From Myxacorys californica WJT36-NPBG1 (GTDB lineage Bacteria; Cyanobacteriota; Cyanobacteriia; Leptolyngbyales; Leptolyngbyaceae): a stretch of 64,000 bases of DNA. Where the stretch lies: the NCBI GenBank assembly GCA_019359315.1, contig JAHHHO010000012.1, forward strand, positions 46,627 to 110,626. Direction: 5' to 3'. This document shows, one piece after another, positions 25,258 to 35,384 of this stretch (the stretch's first letter is position 1; each line of letters begins with the position of its first letter). A program made the position numbers and the translations under genes. Below the pieces are notes generated by a model. It was not told the origin of the DNA. It did not search any database and was given only the letters and a program-made list of their open reading frames with translations.

Positions 25258-27855
25258 ATGACCTTCTCCCAAGACCCGCCTCAAGATCGGATTATTCCAA
25301 CCGACTTACGCAACGAAATGCAGCGGTCTTACCTGGAATACGCCATGAGCGTAATTGTGGGGCGGGCACTTCCAGACGCGAGAGACGGCTTAAAACCCGT
25401 ACATCGTCGTATTCTCTACGCCATGCACGAACTGGGTCTCACCCACGATCGCCCCTTCAGAAAGTCGGCTCGTGTCGTCGGGGATGTACTGGGTAAATAC
25501 CATCCCCACGGTGATACCTCGATCTACGATGCGCTAGTGCGGATGGCTCAAGATTTCTCGATGCGAGCGCCGCTGGTAGACGGACATGGAAACTTCGGCT
25601 CCGTTGATAACGATCCGCCTGCCGCGATGCGATACACCGAGTCGCGACTCACCTCCCTGACGACGACCGCACTGCTACAAGACATCGAAGCCGAAACGGT
25701 TGACTTTGGCGATAACTTTGACGGATCGCAACAAGAGCCGCTGGTGTTGCCTGCCCGTGTACCGCAACTGCTGCTGAACGGCTCATCTGGCATCGCGGTG
25801 GGAATGGCAACCAACATTCCTCCCCACAACTTGGGAGAATTAATTGACGGTTTGATGGCATTAATTCAAAACCCGGACATCACCGATTTGGAGTTAATGC
25901 AATACGTTCCGGGTCCTGACTTTCCGACCGGAGGACAGATTCTTGGACGCACCGGCATTCGAGAAGCTTACACGACAGGTCGCGGCTCGATTACGATGCG
26001 CGGTGTGTGTTCGATCGAAACAATTGAGCATCGAGGACGCCCCGATCGCGATGCCATCATCGTCACCGAACTGCCCTACCAAACCAACAAAGCGGCGTTG
26101 ATCGAGCGGATTGCAGAACTTGTGAACGATCGCAAGATCGACGGCATTTCCGATGTGCGCGATGAGAGCGATCGCGACGGAATGCGGATTGTGATCGAAC
26201 TGCGGCGCGATGCTTACGCGCGAGTTGTGCTGAACAACCTCTACAAGCAAACGCCCCTGCAAGCCAACTTCGGGGCAAACATGCTGGCACTCGTCAACGG
26301 CGAACCGCAACTGCTTACCCTGAAGCAATTCCTTAGCGTCTTCCTTGATTTTCGGATCGAAGCGATTACTCGGCGCACTCGCTATCAGCTTCGTAAAGCA
26401 GAAGAACGCGATCACTTATTGCAAGGCTTGTTGATTGCTCTGACCAATATGGACGCGATCATTAACTTGATTCGTCATGCGGCAGATACGACAACAGCAA
26501 AGCAAGAACTTATTTCTACCTACGACCTTTCAGAAGCGCAAGCAGATGCCATTCTGCAAATGCAGTTGCGGCGTCTAACGGCGCTCGAAGCGGATAAGAT
26601 TCAGCAAGAACATGACGCTCTGCAAGAGCAGATTACTGACCTGCTTGACATTCTTGCCCGCCGAGAACGAATCCTCGAAATCATCGCTACCGAGGTGACG
26701 CAACTGCGCGCATCGCATGCGACGCCTCGCCGCACGGTGATTGAGCAGTCTGAAGATGAACTCGGTGATATTGATCTGATTGCCAATGAGAAATCGCTCA
26801 TTTTGATCACCGAGCAAGGCTATATCAAGCGGATGCCCGTTGATTCGTTCGAGGCGCAGAGCCGAGCCACAAGAGGCAAAGCGGGAGCGCGAATGAAGGA
26901 AGATGATGTGGTTGAACACTTCATTACCTGTTGCGATCACAATAGCATTCTGTTCTTTAGCGATCGCGGCGTGGTCTACGCGCTGAAAGCCTACCAAATT
27001 CCGATCGGATCGCGCACCTCACGGGGAACCCCGATCGTTCAACTTCTGCCGATTCCCCACGCTGAAAAACTCACGTCGGTGGTTCCGGTCACAGAGTTTA
27101 CCGACGATGAATACTTGGTGATGCTAACGCAGAAAGGCTTCATCAAAAAGACGGCGCTCTCTGCTTTTAGCAACATTCGCTCCAACGGGCTGATCGCGAT
27201 TTCTCTTGAAGAAGGCGATCAGTTGCGGTGGGTTCGTTTGGCGCGCGTCGATGACAGTATTATCATTGGTTCGACCTTGGGACGTTCGATTCACTTCCGC
27301 GTCAACCATGAGCAGTTGCGTCCGCTCGGTCGCGCCACTCGCGGGGTGAGAGCCATGAATCTTCGCAAGGGCGATAATCTAGTCGGGATGGCAATCTTAC
27401 CGAGCCGAGTGGTCGAAGATGTGGCTCAAGCAGAAGCCGCCGGACTGATCGATGATGCTGAAATCCCAGTAGAAGACAATACTGAACTTCCGCCTCAGTC
27501 AGGGCCGTGGGCATTAGTGATCACCACAGGTGGACTGGGTAAGCGAGTTCCGGTGACTCAGTTCCGTTTACAAAAACGGGCAGGAATGGGCATCATGGCG
27601 ACGAAGTTCCGCAAAAAGGGCGATACGTTAGCGGCACTGCACATTGTGAATGAAGGCGATGAGCTGATGCTAATCACCAATCGCGGTGTGATCATTCGCC
27701 AGTCGGTGAATGCCATTTCGTCTCAGTCTCGCGGAGCGACCGGAGTCCGGGTTCAGCGATTGGACGAGAATGATGCGATCGCGGCGGTGGCACTCGTTCC
27801 TGCTTCTGCGGAAGCCGCCGTCCTTTCACCTAGCGCTAGTGATGAGGCAGAATAA
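25258..27855 (+). CDS. gyrA: DNA gyrase subunit A
   Basis: The breakage-reunion subunit of DNA gyrase cuts and rejoins DNA to introduce negative supercoils. The 865-residue protein has the N-terminal winged-helix/tower region with catalytic Y126 in [11 protein letters not shown]. The quinolone-determining segment around [19 protein letters not shown] precedes it. A coiled-coil dimer region lies near 430-470, and a six-blade beta-pinwheel C-terminal domain with repeated RGV/RGA motifs follows ([12 protein letters not shown] is a GyrA-box-like segment). A GGAG precedes the ATG at good spacing. GyrB is not in the window. A ParC role is less likely given the box-like motif, but cannot be excluded. 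Confidence 0.93.
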   Translation: MTFSQDPPQDRIIPTDLRNEMQRSYLEYAMSVIVGRALPDARDGLKPVHRRILYAMHELGLTHDRPFRKSARVVGDVLGKYHPHGDTSIYDALVRMAQDFSMRAPLVDGHGNFGSVDNDPPAAMRYTESRLTSLTTTALLQDIEAETVDFGDNFDGSQQEPLVLPARVPQLLLNGSSGIAVGMATNIPPHNLGELIDGLMALIQNPDITDLELMQYVPGPDFPTGGQILGRTGIREAYTTGRGSITMRGVCSIETIEHRGRPDRDAIIVTELPYQTNKAALIERIAELVNDRKIDGISDVRDESDRDGMRIVIELRRDAYARVVLNNLYKQTPLQANFGANMLALVNGEPQLLTLKQFLSVFLDFRIEAITRRTRYQLRKAEERDHLLQGLLIALTNMDAIINLIRHAADTTTAKQELISTYDLSEAQADAILQMQLRRLTALEADKIQQEHDALQEQITDLLDILARRERILEIIATEVTQLRASHATPRRTVIEQSEDELGDIDLIANEKSLILITEQGYIKRMPVDSFEAQSRATRGKAGARMKEDDVVEHFITCCDHNSILFFSDRGVVYALKAYQIPIGSRTSRGTPIVQLLPIPHAEKLTSVVPVTEFTDDEYLVMLTQKGFIKKTALSAFSNIRSNGLIAISLEEGDQLRWVRLARVDDSIIIGSTLGRSIHFRVNHEQLRPLGRATRGVRAMNLRKGDNLVGMAILPSRVVEDVAQAEAAGLIDDAEIPVEDNTELPPQSGPWALVITTGGLGKRVPVTQFRLQKRAGMGIMATKFRKKGDTLAALHIVNEGDELMLITNRGVIIRQSVNAISSQSRGATGVRVQRLDENDAIAAVALVPASAEAAVLSPSASDEAE

Positions 27856-27915
27856 GTTGATTGGCAAGGAATAGTCAGTAAAACGGCAACCATTGCCAAT
27901 CAGATTTCTTCTACG

Positions 27916-27947
27916 ATCATGCATCAAGGACTGATGCATGATTTTTT
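27916..27947 (+). terminator. Rho-independent terminator of gyrA
   Basis: ATCATGCATCA-aggac-TGATGCATGAT is a perfect 11-bp stem ending in a run of six T. It lies 60 nt after the gyrA stop. Confidence 0.9.
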
Positions 27948-28596
27948 ATGGCGTGATTTCGGTGGAGTGGAGTTCACCCAGTGACGCGGCAGCTTGAACT
28001 CTGACCTGAGAATCCGCATCTTGGCTCAACCGAGTCAGAAGCGCGATCGCGGCTTGGCGGTCGTCTCCTTGTGTGTCAGGGAGCAGCCCGCCTAAAGTAG
28101 ACGCGATCACAACTCTCAACACACTATCTGGATGCTGGACATATTGCGCTAAATGCGCGATTTGGTCTTTCTTTGACTGGTGGTCTAGCTGATTAATCTC
28201 TTGCAGCACATCAGGCGTGTGGTGAGGTTGAGCCTGCTGCTCAGATTCAAGAGGATAACCCGGATAAAGATCAGGAATTGTGATCTTCTCAGGATTAACT
28301 GGGTCAACAACTTCTGAAATGGTAAGAGAAGTAGCTAACGGAATGTCATGCTCAAAATTCGCAGAGTCTAGTGTAGCATTTGATACGTTGCTAACAGGTT
28401 CATCGTCAGAAGACGAGCCAGATTCTACATTTTCTGCATTAAATTCTGAACTTTCTTTACGTGTTTCCGGAGGAACTGGAGTCGTTGTAGAACTAGGATG
28501 GTTGTCATGAGAAACAAACCTCTCTCGCGTTTTTAGAGCCGCCTCGATCGCTGCAAGAATTGCTACTAAACTTAGAATAATTAATGAAATACTCAT
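27946..28596 (-). CDS. Membrane-anchored HEAT-repeat protein
   Basis: The 216-residue protein has an N-terminal membrane helix (residues 2-20, ISLIILSLVAILAAIEAAL), a long Ser/Glu/Pro-rich linker (about 25-115), and a C-terminal block of about two HEAT-like repeats (about 140-212; SVLRVVIASTLGGLLPD and SQVRVQAAASLGELH). HEAT repeats bind proteins, so a scaffold role on the cytoplasmic side is likely. The partner is unknown. The stop lies within the gyrA terminator region. Upstream, 28597-29084 is AT-rich with no gene seen. Confidence 0.72.
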   Translation of the reverse strand: MSISLIILSLVAILAAIEAALKTRERFVSHDNHPSSTTTPVPPETRKESSEFNAENVESGSSSDDEPVSNVSNATLDSANFEHDIPLATSLTISEVVDPVNPEKITIPDLYPGYPLESEQQAQPHHTPDVLQEINQLDHQSKKDQIAHLAQYVQHPDSVLRVVIASTLGGLLPDTQGDDRQAAIALLTRLSQDADSQVRVQAAASLGELHSTEITP

Positions 28597-29084
28597 TTTT
28601 CTCTGGCGTTATGTTAATTCTGATACCTCTATTTCAGCATTAATAATTCACTCAATTCATCTAACTTGTTATATAGCTCAGTGAAAATGAACATCTTGTA
28701 TGGGTGAAGCAGGTTTAGCCTAACTCTGGTAGTATTTACCTCCTTCTAAAGACTGTCTTTACAACGGCAATAAATCCCTAATTCAACTGATTCCGATTGC
28801 CTTTCTTGCCACAATCTTTTTACTCAACAATTTACTGAAATTTCGTTGGTTAAACTTCCACATTTTCATAGACTGTTTTACTATTTATAAAGGATGTATC
28901 GCTATTCCAAGTGGCTTGTAGTGTAAGTCTATTACTTGCGGCTGATCAACGAGTTTGTATCGCGTAGCAGATCGAGCACTCGCGTTAATTAGATAGAGGG
29001 GCTCAATAGCACGCTACAGCCCTACTTTTGTATTGTTTTACTTCTTCTACTGTTTCACTTCGTTTAATAAACCCTGATCGTCCT

Positions 29085-29702
29085 ATGAAATCTATGAGTT
29101 CCTGGTTCACGTCCTCTTCCCTTGTTGCGGGAGTTCTAGCTGCAATGGCTCCCGTTGTTGTCTTTGCACTGCCTGCTCGTCAATCTGCAACTCCACAGCC
29201 AACTTTAGTGGCTCAAGCGCAATCAACAAACTATCAGATTTATCAGAGTCCCCAACTTGGGTTTAGGATTGCTTATCCCAAAGGCTACACCGTGGATACG
29301 AGTGATGTTAGCAAGGGATATCTACGCTTTTCTCGGAATGCAAGCACCCTTCAAGCGAGTGCGGCTGAAACCCCAACGAAAGCTCAGCCCGATAGTCAAT
29401 CGGGTAGCATCGTGGCAGCTACCTTTGATAATCCGGGTCGCTTGTCTGCTCTCGAATGGGCACAGCAGAACGGCGAGAAATCGTTTTTTGAGACGGGACG
29501 GCAAAGCAACTATCAGAGTCGCAAGTTTGCTGGACAAAATGCGATCGCATATTCGTGGTGTGCTTCACAGTGCGGGGATAGCGTCATTTTCCCCAGCCGC
29601 GATGGTAAGCGCATCATTGTCTTGAGTGCCGTCTACCAATTGCCCGGAGACCCTGTGCGTTGGGAATTCCAAAACACGATCGGCAAGTTCCGATTTAACT
29701 AG
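29085..29702 (+). CDS. Exported protein of unknown function
   Basis: The 205-residue protein has a signal peptide at about residues 4-30 (SSWFTSSSLVAGVLAAMAPV, then VFALPA). A compact domain follows that begins YQSPQLGFRIAYPKGYTVD and ends WEFQNTIGKFRFN. This resembles PsbP-like or LpqN-like folds of exported proteins in general shape only. Two Cys in SWCASQCGD could form a disulfide. I chose ATG 29085. Upstream codons in the same frame have no signal-peptide character. ATG 29094 is also possible. Confidence 0.68.
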   Translation: MKSMSSWFTSSSLVAGVLAAMAPVVVFALPARQSATPQPTLVAQAQSTNYQIYQSPQLGFRIAYPKGYTVDTSDVSKGYLRFSRNASTLQASAAETPTKAQPDSQSGSIVAATFDNPGRLSALEWAQQNGEKSFFETGRQSNYQSRKFAGQNAIAYSWCASQCGDSVIFPSRDGKRIIVLSAVYQLPGDPVRWEFQNTIGKFRFN

Positions 29703-29720
29703 TCGTCTATTTCTATAAAG

Positions 29721-29748
29721 ATCTCCGACTTCCTAAAAAGTCGGAGAT
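29721..29748 (+). terminator. Terminator hairpin
   Basis: ATCTCCGACTT-cctaaa-AAGTCGGAGAT forms an 11-bp stem 18 nt after the stop of the exported protein. A T-run (ATTTTTTAG) follows about 10 nt later. Confidence 0.7.
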
Positions 29749-29836
29749 TTAGATAAACCATTTTTTAGATTCACAAGTCCTGCGAAACCTCTAGCAACTC
29801 CTTTTCCAGATCGGGGTACTCCTTAGCACCGTTGAT

Positions 29837-30046
29837 CTACTTCCCAGGCTTTAGAAACAGCCACCCCACAAAGAAGAATGAAGCTGTAAACAGTTGAGTG
29901 ATATCTAGGGCAGAGAGATAACCATCCATAAGCGCCGCGATCGCCCGATCAGCAAGACCAAACAGCCACGAAGAAATTCCCAAGAACCAAATGCCATTCT
30001 TGAGGTTGAACAGAAACGAGAGTAGCTCAGTCGGTGGACGAGTCAT
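29837..30046 (-). CDS. Small hypothetical membrane protein
   Basis: The 69-residue protein has a polar start (TRPPTELLSFLFNLKNG) and two hydrophobic stretches (about 18-40 and 48-65: GIWFLGISSWLFGLADRAI and ITQLFTASFFFVGWLFL). It ends with a short basic tail. I recognise no family. It is encoded alone, divergent from the Hsp70-like gene. Nothing further is seen in 30047-30294. Confidence 0.55.
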   Translation of the reverse strand: MTRPPTELLSFLFNLKNGIWFLGISSWLFGLADRAIAALMDGYLSALDITQLFTASFFFVGWLFLKPGK

Positions 30047-30294
30047 AAGTAGCGCCTTGGTCGAGAACCTCTATATGTATATTAAGAAATATCTAGTTTA
30101 GTTGCCATAATTCACTTGATGTGAATCTATCTTGCCTGACCTTTCATGGCAAAGATGTTTTTACCGAACATTAGGAATTCTTGCTATGGGTGTATAGGTT
30201 GTGGTTCTGTGAATTGGTATGAGTAATACTGAATGTCGTCCTAAAGGGTGGATGAGATTTGCCAATTCTATTAATCATCGGTTGATACGCCAGA

Positions 30295-31896
30295 ATGTCT
30301 TACGCTATTGATTTTGGAACCAGTAACACCGTCATTACTCGTTGGAATCGAGCCACTCAACAGCCTGAAACCTTGGCACTGCCCAACATTTCTGTGCGCC
30401 AGGGGCAAAATCCGCCTTTGATTCCCAGCCTGGCGTATGTTGAAAATGCTGCCACTCCAAAAATCGTCGTTGGGCAAGTGGTACGCGATCGCGCCTTAGA
30501 TGTCACCTCAGATGCCCGATTCTTCCGCAATTTTAAACGTGGCATTGGCACCAGTATTCAAGGCTTCTTACCAGAATTAGATGGACGCACCATCACCTTT
30601 GAGCAGGTCGGTGAATGGTTTCTGACCGAAATAATCAATCAACTCAAAGTGAGCGATCCAGCTGTGGCGGATTCGCTCACGTTCACTGTGCCAGTCGATA
30701 GTTTTGAAGCGTACCGACTTTGGCTAGGTCGGGTGTCCGAGGCGCTGAATATCAATCAAGTCAGAATGATCGATGAGCCAACGGCGGCAGCATTGGGCTA
30801 TGGCTTAGCCGATCGAGAAATCCTGTTAGTGATCGACTTTGGCGGCGGAACCTTGGATTTGTCGCTCGTCCAGCTTGATGGCAGCGAAACCACCTCATCG
30901 AAACCCCTCGGATTTATTCTGAAGTGGGGACAGAAATCGTTTGCCGAACAATCGGGACAGAAGCCAAAGATTGCGAGAGTGTTGGCAAAAGCAGGGCAAA
31001 ATTTAGGCGGCTCTGACCTGGATAATTGGCTCGTCGATCACTTTGTCGAAACTCAAGGACTAGCCGCAACGCCGCTCACCACCCGGCTAGCTGAACGGCT
31101 AAAAATTCAGCTTTCTCTACAAGCGCAAGCCCAAGAAGTGTATTTCAACGACGAAACCTTTGATAGCTATGATTTGTCGATCAGCCGCGATCGCTTCGAG
31201 CAAATTCTCCAAGACCACCAATTTTTTGACCGTCTCGACGCCGCCATGGAACAAGTGCTTCAGCAGGCACGGCGGCAAGGATTATCTGTTGGCGATATTG
31301 ATGCAGTCTTGCTGGTCGGCGGCACCGTGCAAATTCCTGCCGTGCAGACGTGGGTAAAGCAGTATTTCGATGCGTCCAAGATTCGCTGCGAAAAGCCCTT
31401 TGAAGCGATCGCGCAAGGAGCGCTGCAACTGAGTCAAGGCGTGGAGTTAAAAGACTTTCTTTACCACGGCTACGGCATCCGCTACTGGGATCGACGGCAG
31501 AAGGGACACAATTGGCATCCCCTGATCAAACCAGGGCAGCCTTACCCAATGGGCAACTCAGTCGAGTTAGTCTTAGGCGCATCAGTGGACAATCAGCCCA
31601 GTATTGAACTGATTGTGGGAGAACTGGGAACTGAAACGGTGCAAACCGAGGTCTATTTTGACGGCGATCGCTTGATCACACGCAATTTATCTAGTGGTCA
31701 AACTTCGGTGCAACCCTTAAACGATCGAGAAGGGGCACGCGCGATCGCAGAGCTTGATCCACCCGGAGTGCCAGGTAACGATCGGATCAAAGTCCAGTTT
31801 CAGGTAGATGAGCAGCGCTTTTTGCGGATCACGGTTGAAGATTTGCTCACCGCTCGCACCCTAGTTGAAGACCAATCCGTTGTGCAGTTGAGTTAA
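30295..31896 (+). CDS. Hsp70 family protein (DnaK-like ATPase)
   Basis: The 533-residue protein has the actin-like ATPase signatures AIDFGTSNTVI (residues 4-14, phosphate 1), MIDEPTAAALGYGL and LLVIDFGGGTLDLS (phosphate 2), and VLLVGGTVQIPAV (adenosine). The C-terminal region is shorter and different from DnaK (about 640), with a small beta-domain but no typical EEVD-like or helical lid. It is therefore an Hsp70-like protein rather than the housekeeping chaperone. No DnaJ or GrpE gene is adjacent. Confidence 0.88.
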   Translation: MSYAIDFGTSNTVITRWNRATQQPETLALPNISVRQGQNPPLIPSLAYVENAATPKIVVGQVVRDRALDVTSDARFFRNFKRGIGTSIQGFLPELDGRTITFEQVGEWFLTEIINQLKVSDPAVADSLTFTVPVDSFEAYRLWLGRVSEALNINQVRMIDEPTAAALGYGLADREILLVIDFGGGTLDLSLVQLDGSETTSSKPLGFILKWGQKSFAEQSGQKPKIARVLAKAGQNLGGSDLDNWLVDHFVETQGLAATPLTTRLAERLKIQLSLQAQAQEVYFNDETFDSYDLSISRDRFEQILQDHQFFDRLDAAMEQVLQQARRQGLSVGDIDAVLLVGGTVQIPAVQTWVKQYFDASKIRCEKPFEAIAQGALQLSQGVELKDFLYHGYGIRYWDRRQKGHNWHPLIKPGQPYPMGNSVELVLGASVDNQPSIELIVGELGTETVQTEVYFDGDRLITRNLSSGQTSVQPLNDREGARAIAELDPPGVPGNDRIKVQFQVDEQRFLRITVEDLLTARTLVEDQSVVQLS

Positions 31897-32134
31897 ATTC
31901 AAAGCTTGTAACTGTTGTGGTAAACCCAGTGGAGCAGCAAAATCCAAACTGGAGCAGGTGAAGGATATCCGGTAGCGTTTACAGAGCTAGAGCCAAAGTT
32001 GTTACTCGCGCTACATAAATCGTTCAAATCTCTAAAATATCTCTACAATAAAATCTCTACAATAAACGGTGGCTGCTAACTGTAGGGGCAGCTTCATCTG
32101 TCGAAATTTCTGCTCGTCTTCATTAAAAAACGCT

Positions 32135-32683
32135 ATGACCACTTCTTTTGAGGCTGAAACGCTAATCCAGGATCTCAATATCCCCTTGGAACGAGACCTC
32201 TTTTTACGCACGCTAATTAAGGAATTAGCTGGCACGCTACAGGATGTCGTCGGCTTAGAGGAAGCCGCCGGATTTATTAGTGTGGTTGGTCAAAACATGG
32301 GAAGACAAATTAATCAGGACTATAAAACAGCTTTAAAGGTGCCTAATTTAACACGAGAGCAAGTTGCTGACGTTCTTGTGGATTTGAAGAAGCGAATTCA
32401 AGGCGACTTTTTTGTCATTGAGCAAACAGATGAAAAGATCGTTTTTGGAAACCGCATTTGCCCGTTTGCCGAAAAAGTTGTCGATCGCCCTGCCCTGTGT
32501 ATGATGACCTCAAACGTATTCGGCTCTATTGCTGCTGAGAATCTCGGCTATGCCAAAGTACAACTGCAAGAGACGATCGCAATGGGTGCTCCGGGGTGCA
32601 GAGTCGTGGTCTACTTAAAGCCAACTCCAGAAGCAGAAGAAAGCGACGGATATGAATACTTCAAAGGAGAAAATGAGGATTGA
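32135..32683 (+). CDS. MetOD1-like (methanogen output domain 1) sensor/output protein
   Basis: The 182-residue protein has the features of methanogen output domain 1: [21 protein letters not shown] with conserved Cys, then [18 protein letters not shown]. This domain is usually found in two-component signalling and may bind a ligand or metal. I chose ATG 32135 over an upstream frame whose first 22 residues look non-coding. The stop TGA (32681-32683) overlaps the TTG start of the histidine kinase gene, so the two are probably translationally coupled and work in one signalling unit. The 238 nt upstream show no gene. Confidence 0.75.
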   Translation: MTTSFEAETLIQDLNIPLERDLFLRTLIKELAGTLQDVVGLEEAAGFISVVGQNMGRQINQDYKTALKVPNLTREQVADVLVDLKKRIQGDFFVIEQTDEKIVFGNRICPFAEKVVDRPALCMMTSNVFGSIAAENLGYAKVQLQETIAMGAPGCRVVVYLKPTPEAEESDGYEYFKGENED

Positions 32684-34320
32684 CGCCTGAACAGTTTCTC
32701 GAGTTCGCCCGACTCTTGCCAGAACCGTCACTCCTAGTGACGGGAGAGGGGCAGATCGTTGCTGTCAATGCTGCATTCACTAAACTGCTAGGCCGTTCAA
32801 CACTCCAGGAAAAACAGCTCTTTGCTCTAGTTACGAATGCTCCTGGCACTGTAAAGCAGTATTTGCGTTCTTGCTCCAGAAGCCGGAATATGGTGTTTGG
32901 CTCATTAACGTTCCATACCAGTGATGACCAATCTTGCTTGTGCCGTTGTGAAGGGGCAGTTCTGCGTCCCTGGTCACCTGACTCGCCTGCGCTAATTTTC
33001 TTGCGCTTAAAAAGTAGAGAATCAGCCAGCCGCCGGTTTGTTCTCCTCAACAAGAAAATTGATGAATTGGCAAAAGAAGTACGAGAGCGTCAACGAGCAG
33101 AGGAAGAGCGATCGCAGCTTTTAGTACGAGAGCAAATGGCGCGAGCGGAAGCCGAAAGATTGAACCGATTGAAAGACGAATTCCTCGCAACCCTTTCCCA
33201 TGAGCTACGGACTCCCCTGAATGCGATTCTTGGCTGGTCTCACGTGCTGCTTGCCCGGAAGCCAGACGAAACAACAATGAATCGTGCCATAGAAACGATC
33301 GAGCGCAACGCCCGCTCTCAATCTAAATTGATTGATGACCTGCTTGATATTTCACGTATCATCACTGGCAAAATTCGCCTGAATGTTCAAACGGTTGAGC
33401 TTTTAGCCGTGATCGAATCCGTCATTGATACGGTGCAACCTGCTGCCGATGCAAAAGACATTCGGCTGCAATCGGTGCTTGATCCATCTGCTGGTCCTGT
33501 TTTAGGAGATACCGAGCGGTTACAACAGCTGGTTTGGAATCTCCTCAGTAATGCGATTAAGTTCACTCCTAAAGGTGGGCGGGTTCAGATTGGTTTGAAA
33601 CGAATTAATTCCCATGTTGAAATCAGTGTAACCGACACAGGGCAAGGCATTAGTGCTGAATTCCTTCCGTTTGTGTTCGATCTTTTTCGTCAAGCAGATA
33701 GTTCGATCACGCGAGCGTTTGGTGGATTAGGGTTGGGGTTAGCGATCGTCCGCCAATTAGTGGAGTTACATGGCGGAACTGTACATGTTGAGAGTCCTGG
33801 AGAAGGGCAAGGAGCAACCTTTACTGTAAACCTGCCAGTCATGATTATCACCCCAATGATTCATGAAGCAGAACGGGTGCATCCTGCTGTAGGAGGCACC
33901 CGTTCGTTTGACTTCTCGCCCAGATTAGATGGACTGAAGATACTGATTGTTGATGATGAGGCTGATGCCCGTGATCTCCTCACCTACACCCTAGAAATGT
34001 GTGGAGCCGAAGTGATAGCAGCTAATTCAGCCACCGCCGCGATCGCGGTGCTGACGCAAGCATCTTCCTCAATCCATGTGTTAATCAGCGATATCGGTAT
34101 GCCAGATAAGGATGGCTATGAGTTGCTACGTCAAGTCAGAGCATTACCGCCAGAGCAAGGTGGACGTATTCCTGCCGTCGCTCTAACAGCCTACGCTAGA
34201 ACAGAGGATCGCAGAGCCGCACTTTTAGCAGGCTTCCAGTCTCATGTCGCTAAACCTGTTGAAGCGGCTGAATTAGTTGCAGTGATTGCCAACCTGACTG
34301 GACGAGTTGGAAGGAGCTGA
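32680..34320 (+). CDS. Hybrid sensor histidine kinase/response regulator
   Basis: The 546-residue protein has a PAS-like N-terminus (about 8-110; [18 protein letters not shown]). A coiled coil (about 120-160) leads to a HisKA domain with phospho-acceptor H174 in [11 protein letters not shown] HATPase_c domain (about 270-385) has the N box NLLSNAIKF and the G boxes VTDTGQGIS and [10 protein letters not shown]. The C-terminal receiver domain (about 418-540) has acceptor D471 in LISDIGMPD. There are no membrane helices, so it is cytosolic. The start is TTG 32680, overlapping the upstream stop, with GAGGA just before it. The signal is unknown but probably comes through the MetOD1 protein. Confidence 0.9.
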   Translation: MTPEQFLEFARLLPEPSLLVTGEGQIVAVNAAFTKLLGRSTLQEKQLFALVTNAPGTVKQYLRSCSRSRNMVFGSLTFHTSDDQSCLCRCEGAVLRPWSPDSPALIFLRLKSRESASRRFVLLNKKIDELAKEVRERQRAEEERSQLLVREQMARAEAERLNRLKDEFLATLSHELRTPLNAILGWSHVLLARKPDETTMNRAIETIERNARSQSKLIDDLLDISRIITGKIRLNVQTVELLAVIESVIDTVQPAADAKDIRLQSVLDPSAGPVLGDTERLQQLVWNLLSNAIKFTPKGGRVQIGLKRINSHVEISVTDTGQGISAEFLPFVFDLFRQADSSITRAFGGLGLGLAIVRQLVELHGGTVHVESPGEGQGATFTVNLPVMIITPMIHEAERVHPAVGGTRSFDFSPRLDGLKILIVDDEADARDLLTYTLEMCGAEVIAANSATAAIAVLTQASSSIHVLISDIGMPDKDGYELLRQVRALPPEQGGRIPAVALTAYARTEDRRAALLAGFQSHVAKPVEAAELVAVIANLTGRVGRS

Positions 34321-34334
34321 ACGAGTATTTGAAG

Positions 34335-34370
34335 AAAGTTTTAGAGTGGAGTACTCCACTCTAAAACTTT
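34335..34370. terminator. 36-bp perfect palindrome after the histidine kinase
   Basis: AAAGTTTTAGAGTGGAGT and its exact complement ACTCCACTCTAAAACTTT abut with no spacer, 14 nt after the kinase stop. The U-rich ends (AAAACTTT) suit a terminator on both strands. It separates the kinase gene from the fluoride-channel genes. Confidence 0.75.
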
Positions 34371-34408
34371 CAGGTGAGCTAGATCTGCTGTCTTGAGGAG
34401 TGTGTTAA

Positions 34409-34807
34409 TTGCTGCAAAATGTTACTTTGCTTAATGTGTTAGCCATTGCGATCGGTGCGATTCCTGGAGCGTTGTCTCGGTATCACTTAACAGAATGGAC
34501 AAAAGCAAAATATGGGACAAAGTTCCCCTATGGAACATTTGTCATTAACTTGACGGGATGTTTGGCAATAGGTTTCTTTTTCACAATTTCTAAAACAATT
34601 ACAGGCTATCCCAAGGAACTAGATCTACTCATTAGAACTGGATTTCTAGGCTCTTACACCACATTTTCAACCTACGGCTTTGATACTTTAACTCTATGGC
34701 GTAGCAAACAAAAACTTGCTACGGTTTTTTACTGGGCAGGCAGTGCCACCCTAGGTTTGGTAGCAGTAATTCTAGGAGCCGCGATCGCCAATTTCGTTGT
34801 GAAGTAA
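34409..34807 (+). CDS. crcB: Fluoride ion channel (CrcB/Fluc), first copy
   Basis: The 132-residue protein has four membrane helices and exports fluoride as one half of a dual-topology dimer. Typical Fluc motifs are AIPGALSRYHL (residues 17-27), FVINLTGCLAIGFF and TGFLGSYTTFSTYGFD, the last carrying the polar track and a helix break. The start is TTG 34409, preceded by GAGGAG. A second crcB follows 37 nt downstream, and paired genes usually form heterodimers. No fluoride riboswitch was recognised in the 88 nt upstream. Confidence 0.9.
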   Translation: MLQNVTLLNVLAIAIGAIPGALSRYHLTEWTKAKYGTKFPYGTFVINLTGCLAIGFFFTISKTITGYPKELDLLIRTGFLGSYTTFSTYGFDTLTLWRSKQKLATVFYWAGSATLGLVAVILGAAIANFVVK

Positions 34808-34844
34808 TTTCATAAAACACACTATCGATTTTGAGGTCAAAGGA

Positions 34845-35252
34845 ATGGATTTTTTGAGGGGGCATTTATCGCTCAGCGTGGCGATTGGGGCAGTTTTTGG
34901 AGCGTTGAGTCGTTTCTACATAACCGAATTTGCAGAAGCTATTTTTGGAAGAGATCTTGGCTTCTACGGTTCCTTCTTCATTAACGTTTCGGGGTGTTTT
35001 TTGATTACTTATATCTTGACCATAGCGTTTGAGAATATTCGCAGCATCTCGCCTGAACTGCGAGTGATGACTACAACAGGATTTTGTGGTGCGTATACCA
35101 CATTTTCAACTTATGGTTTGGAATCAAAAGGCTTCTTAGATAAAGGCGATATCACGATGCTGTTAATTTATTGGGCTGGCAGTGCGATCGTGGGGATGAT
35201 TGGTGTCCAAATGGGTGTCTTTCTAGCCAGATCGAGTGTTCAAAGGACTTAG
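34845..35252 (+). CDS. crcB: Fluoride ion channel (CrcB/Fluc), second copy
   Basis: The 135-residue paralogue of the previous gene has the same four helices and motifs (VFGALSRFYIT, SFFINVSGCFLIT, TTGFCGAYTTFSTYGLE). The two proteins differ widely in sequence, as expected for the subunits of a heterodimeric channel with opposite orientations. The ATG at 34845 follows a GGTCAAAGGA ribosome site. No terminator separates it from the first copy. Confidence 0.9.
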   Translation: MDFLRGHLSLSVAIGAVFGALSRFYITEFAEAIFGRDLGFYGSFFINVSGCFLITYILTIAFENIRSISPELRVMTTTGFCGAYTTFSTYGLESKGFLDKGDITMLLIYWAGSAIVGMIGVQMGVFLARSSVQRT

Positions 35253-35384
35253 CATAATTGCGGTATCTGTCTGCATAGTACTCCCTCTGCAAAATCCTTT
35301 CACAACTCTTGACCAGCACCTTCTAAGCTAGCTCTGACGATATTTGTCAAATGACAACAAGTTGCTACGATTCTACCCGAACGG

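Noticed and set aside
34321..34408. Fluoride riboswitch ahead of crcB
   Set aside because: I searched the leader for the conserved riboswitch blocks and saw only a palindrome and a GAGGAG ribosome site.
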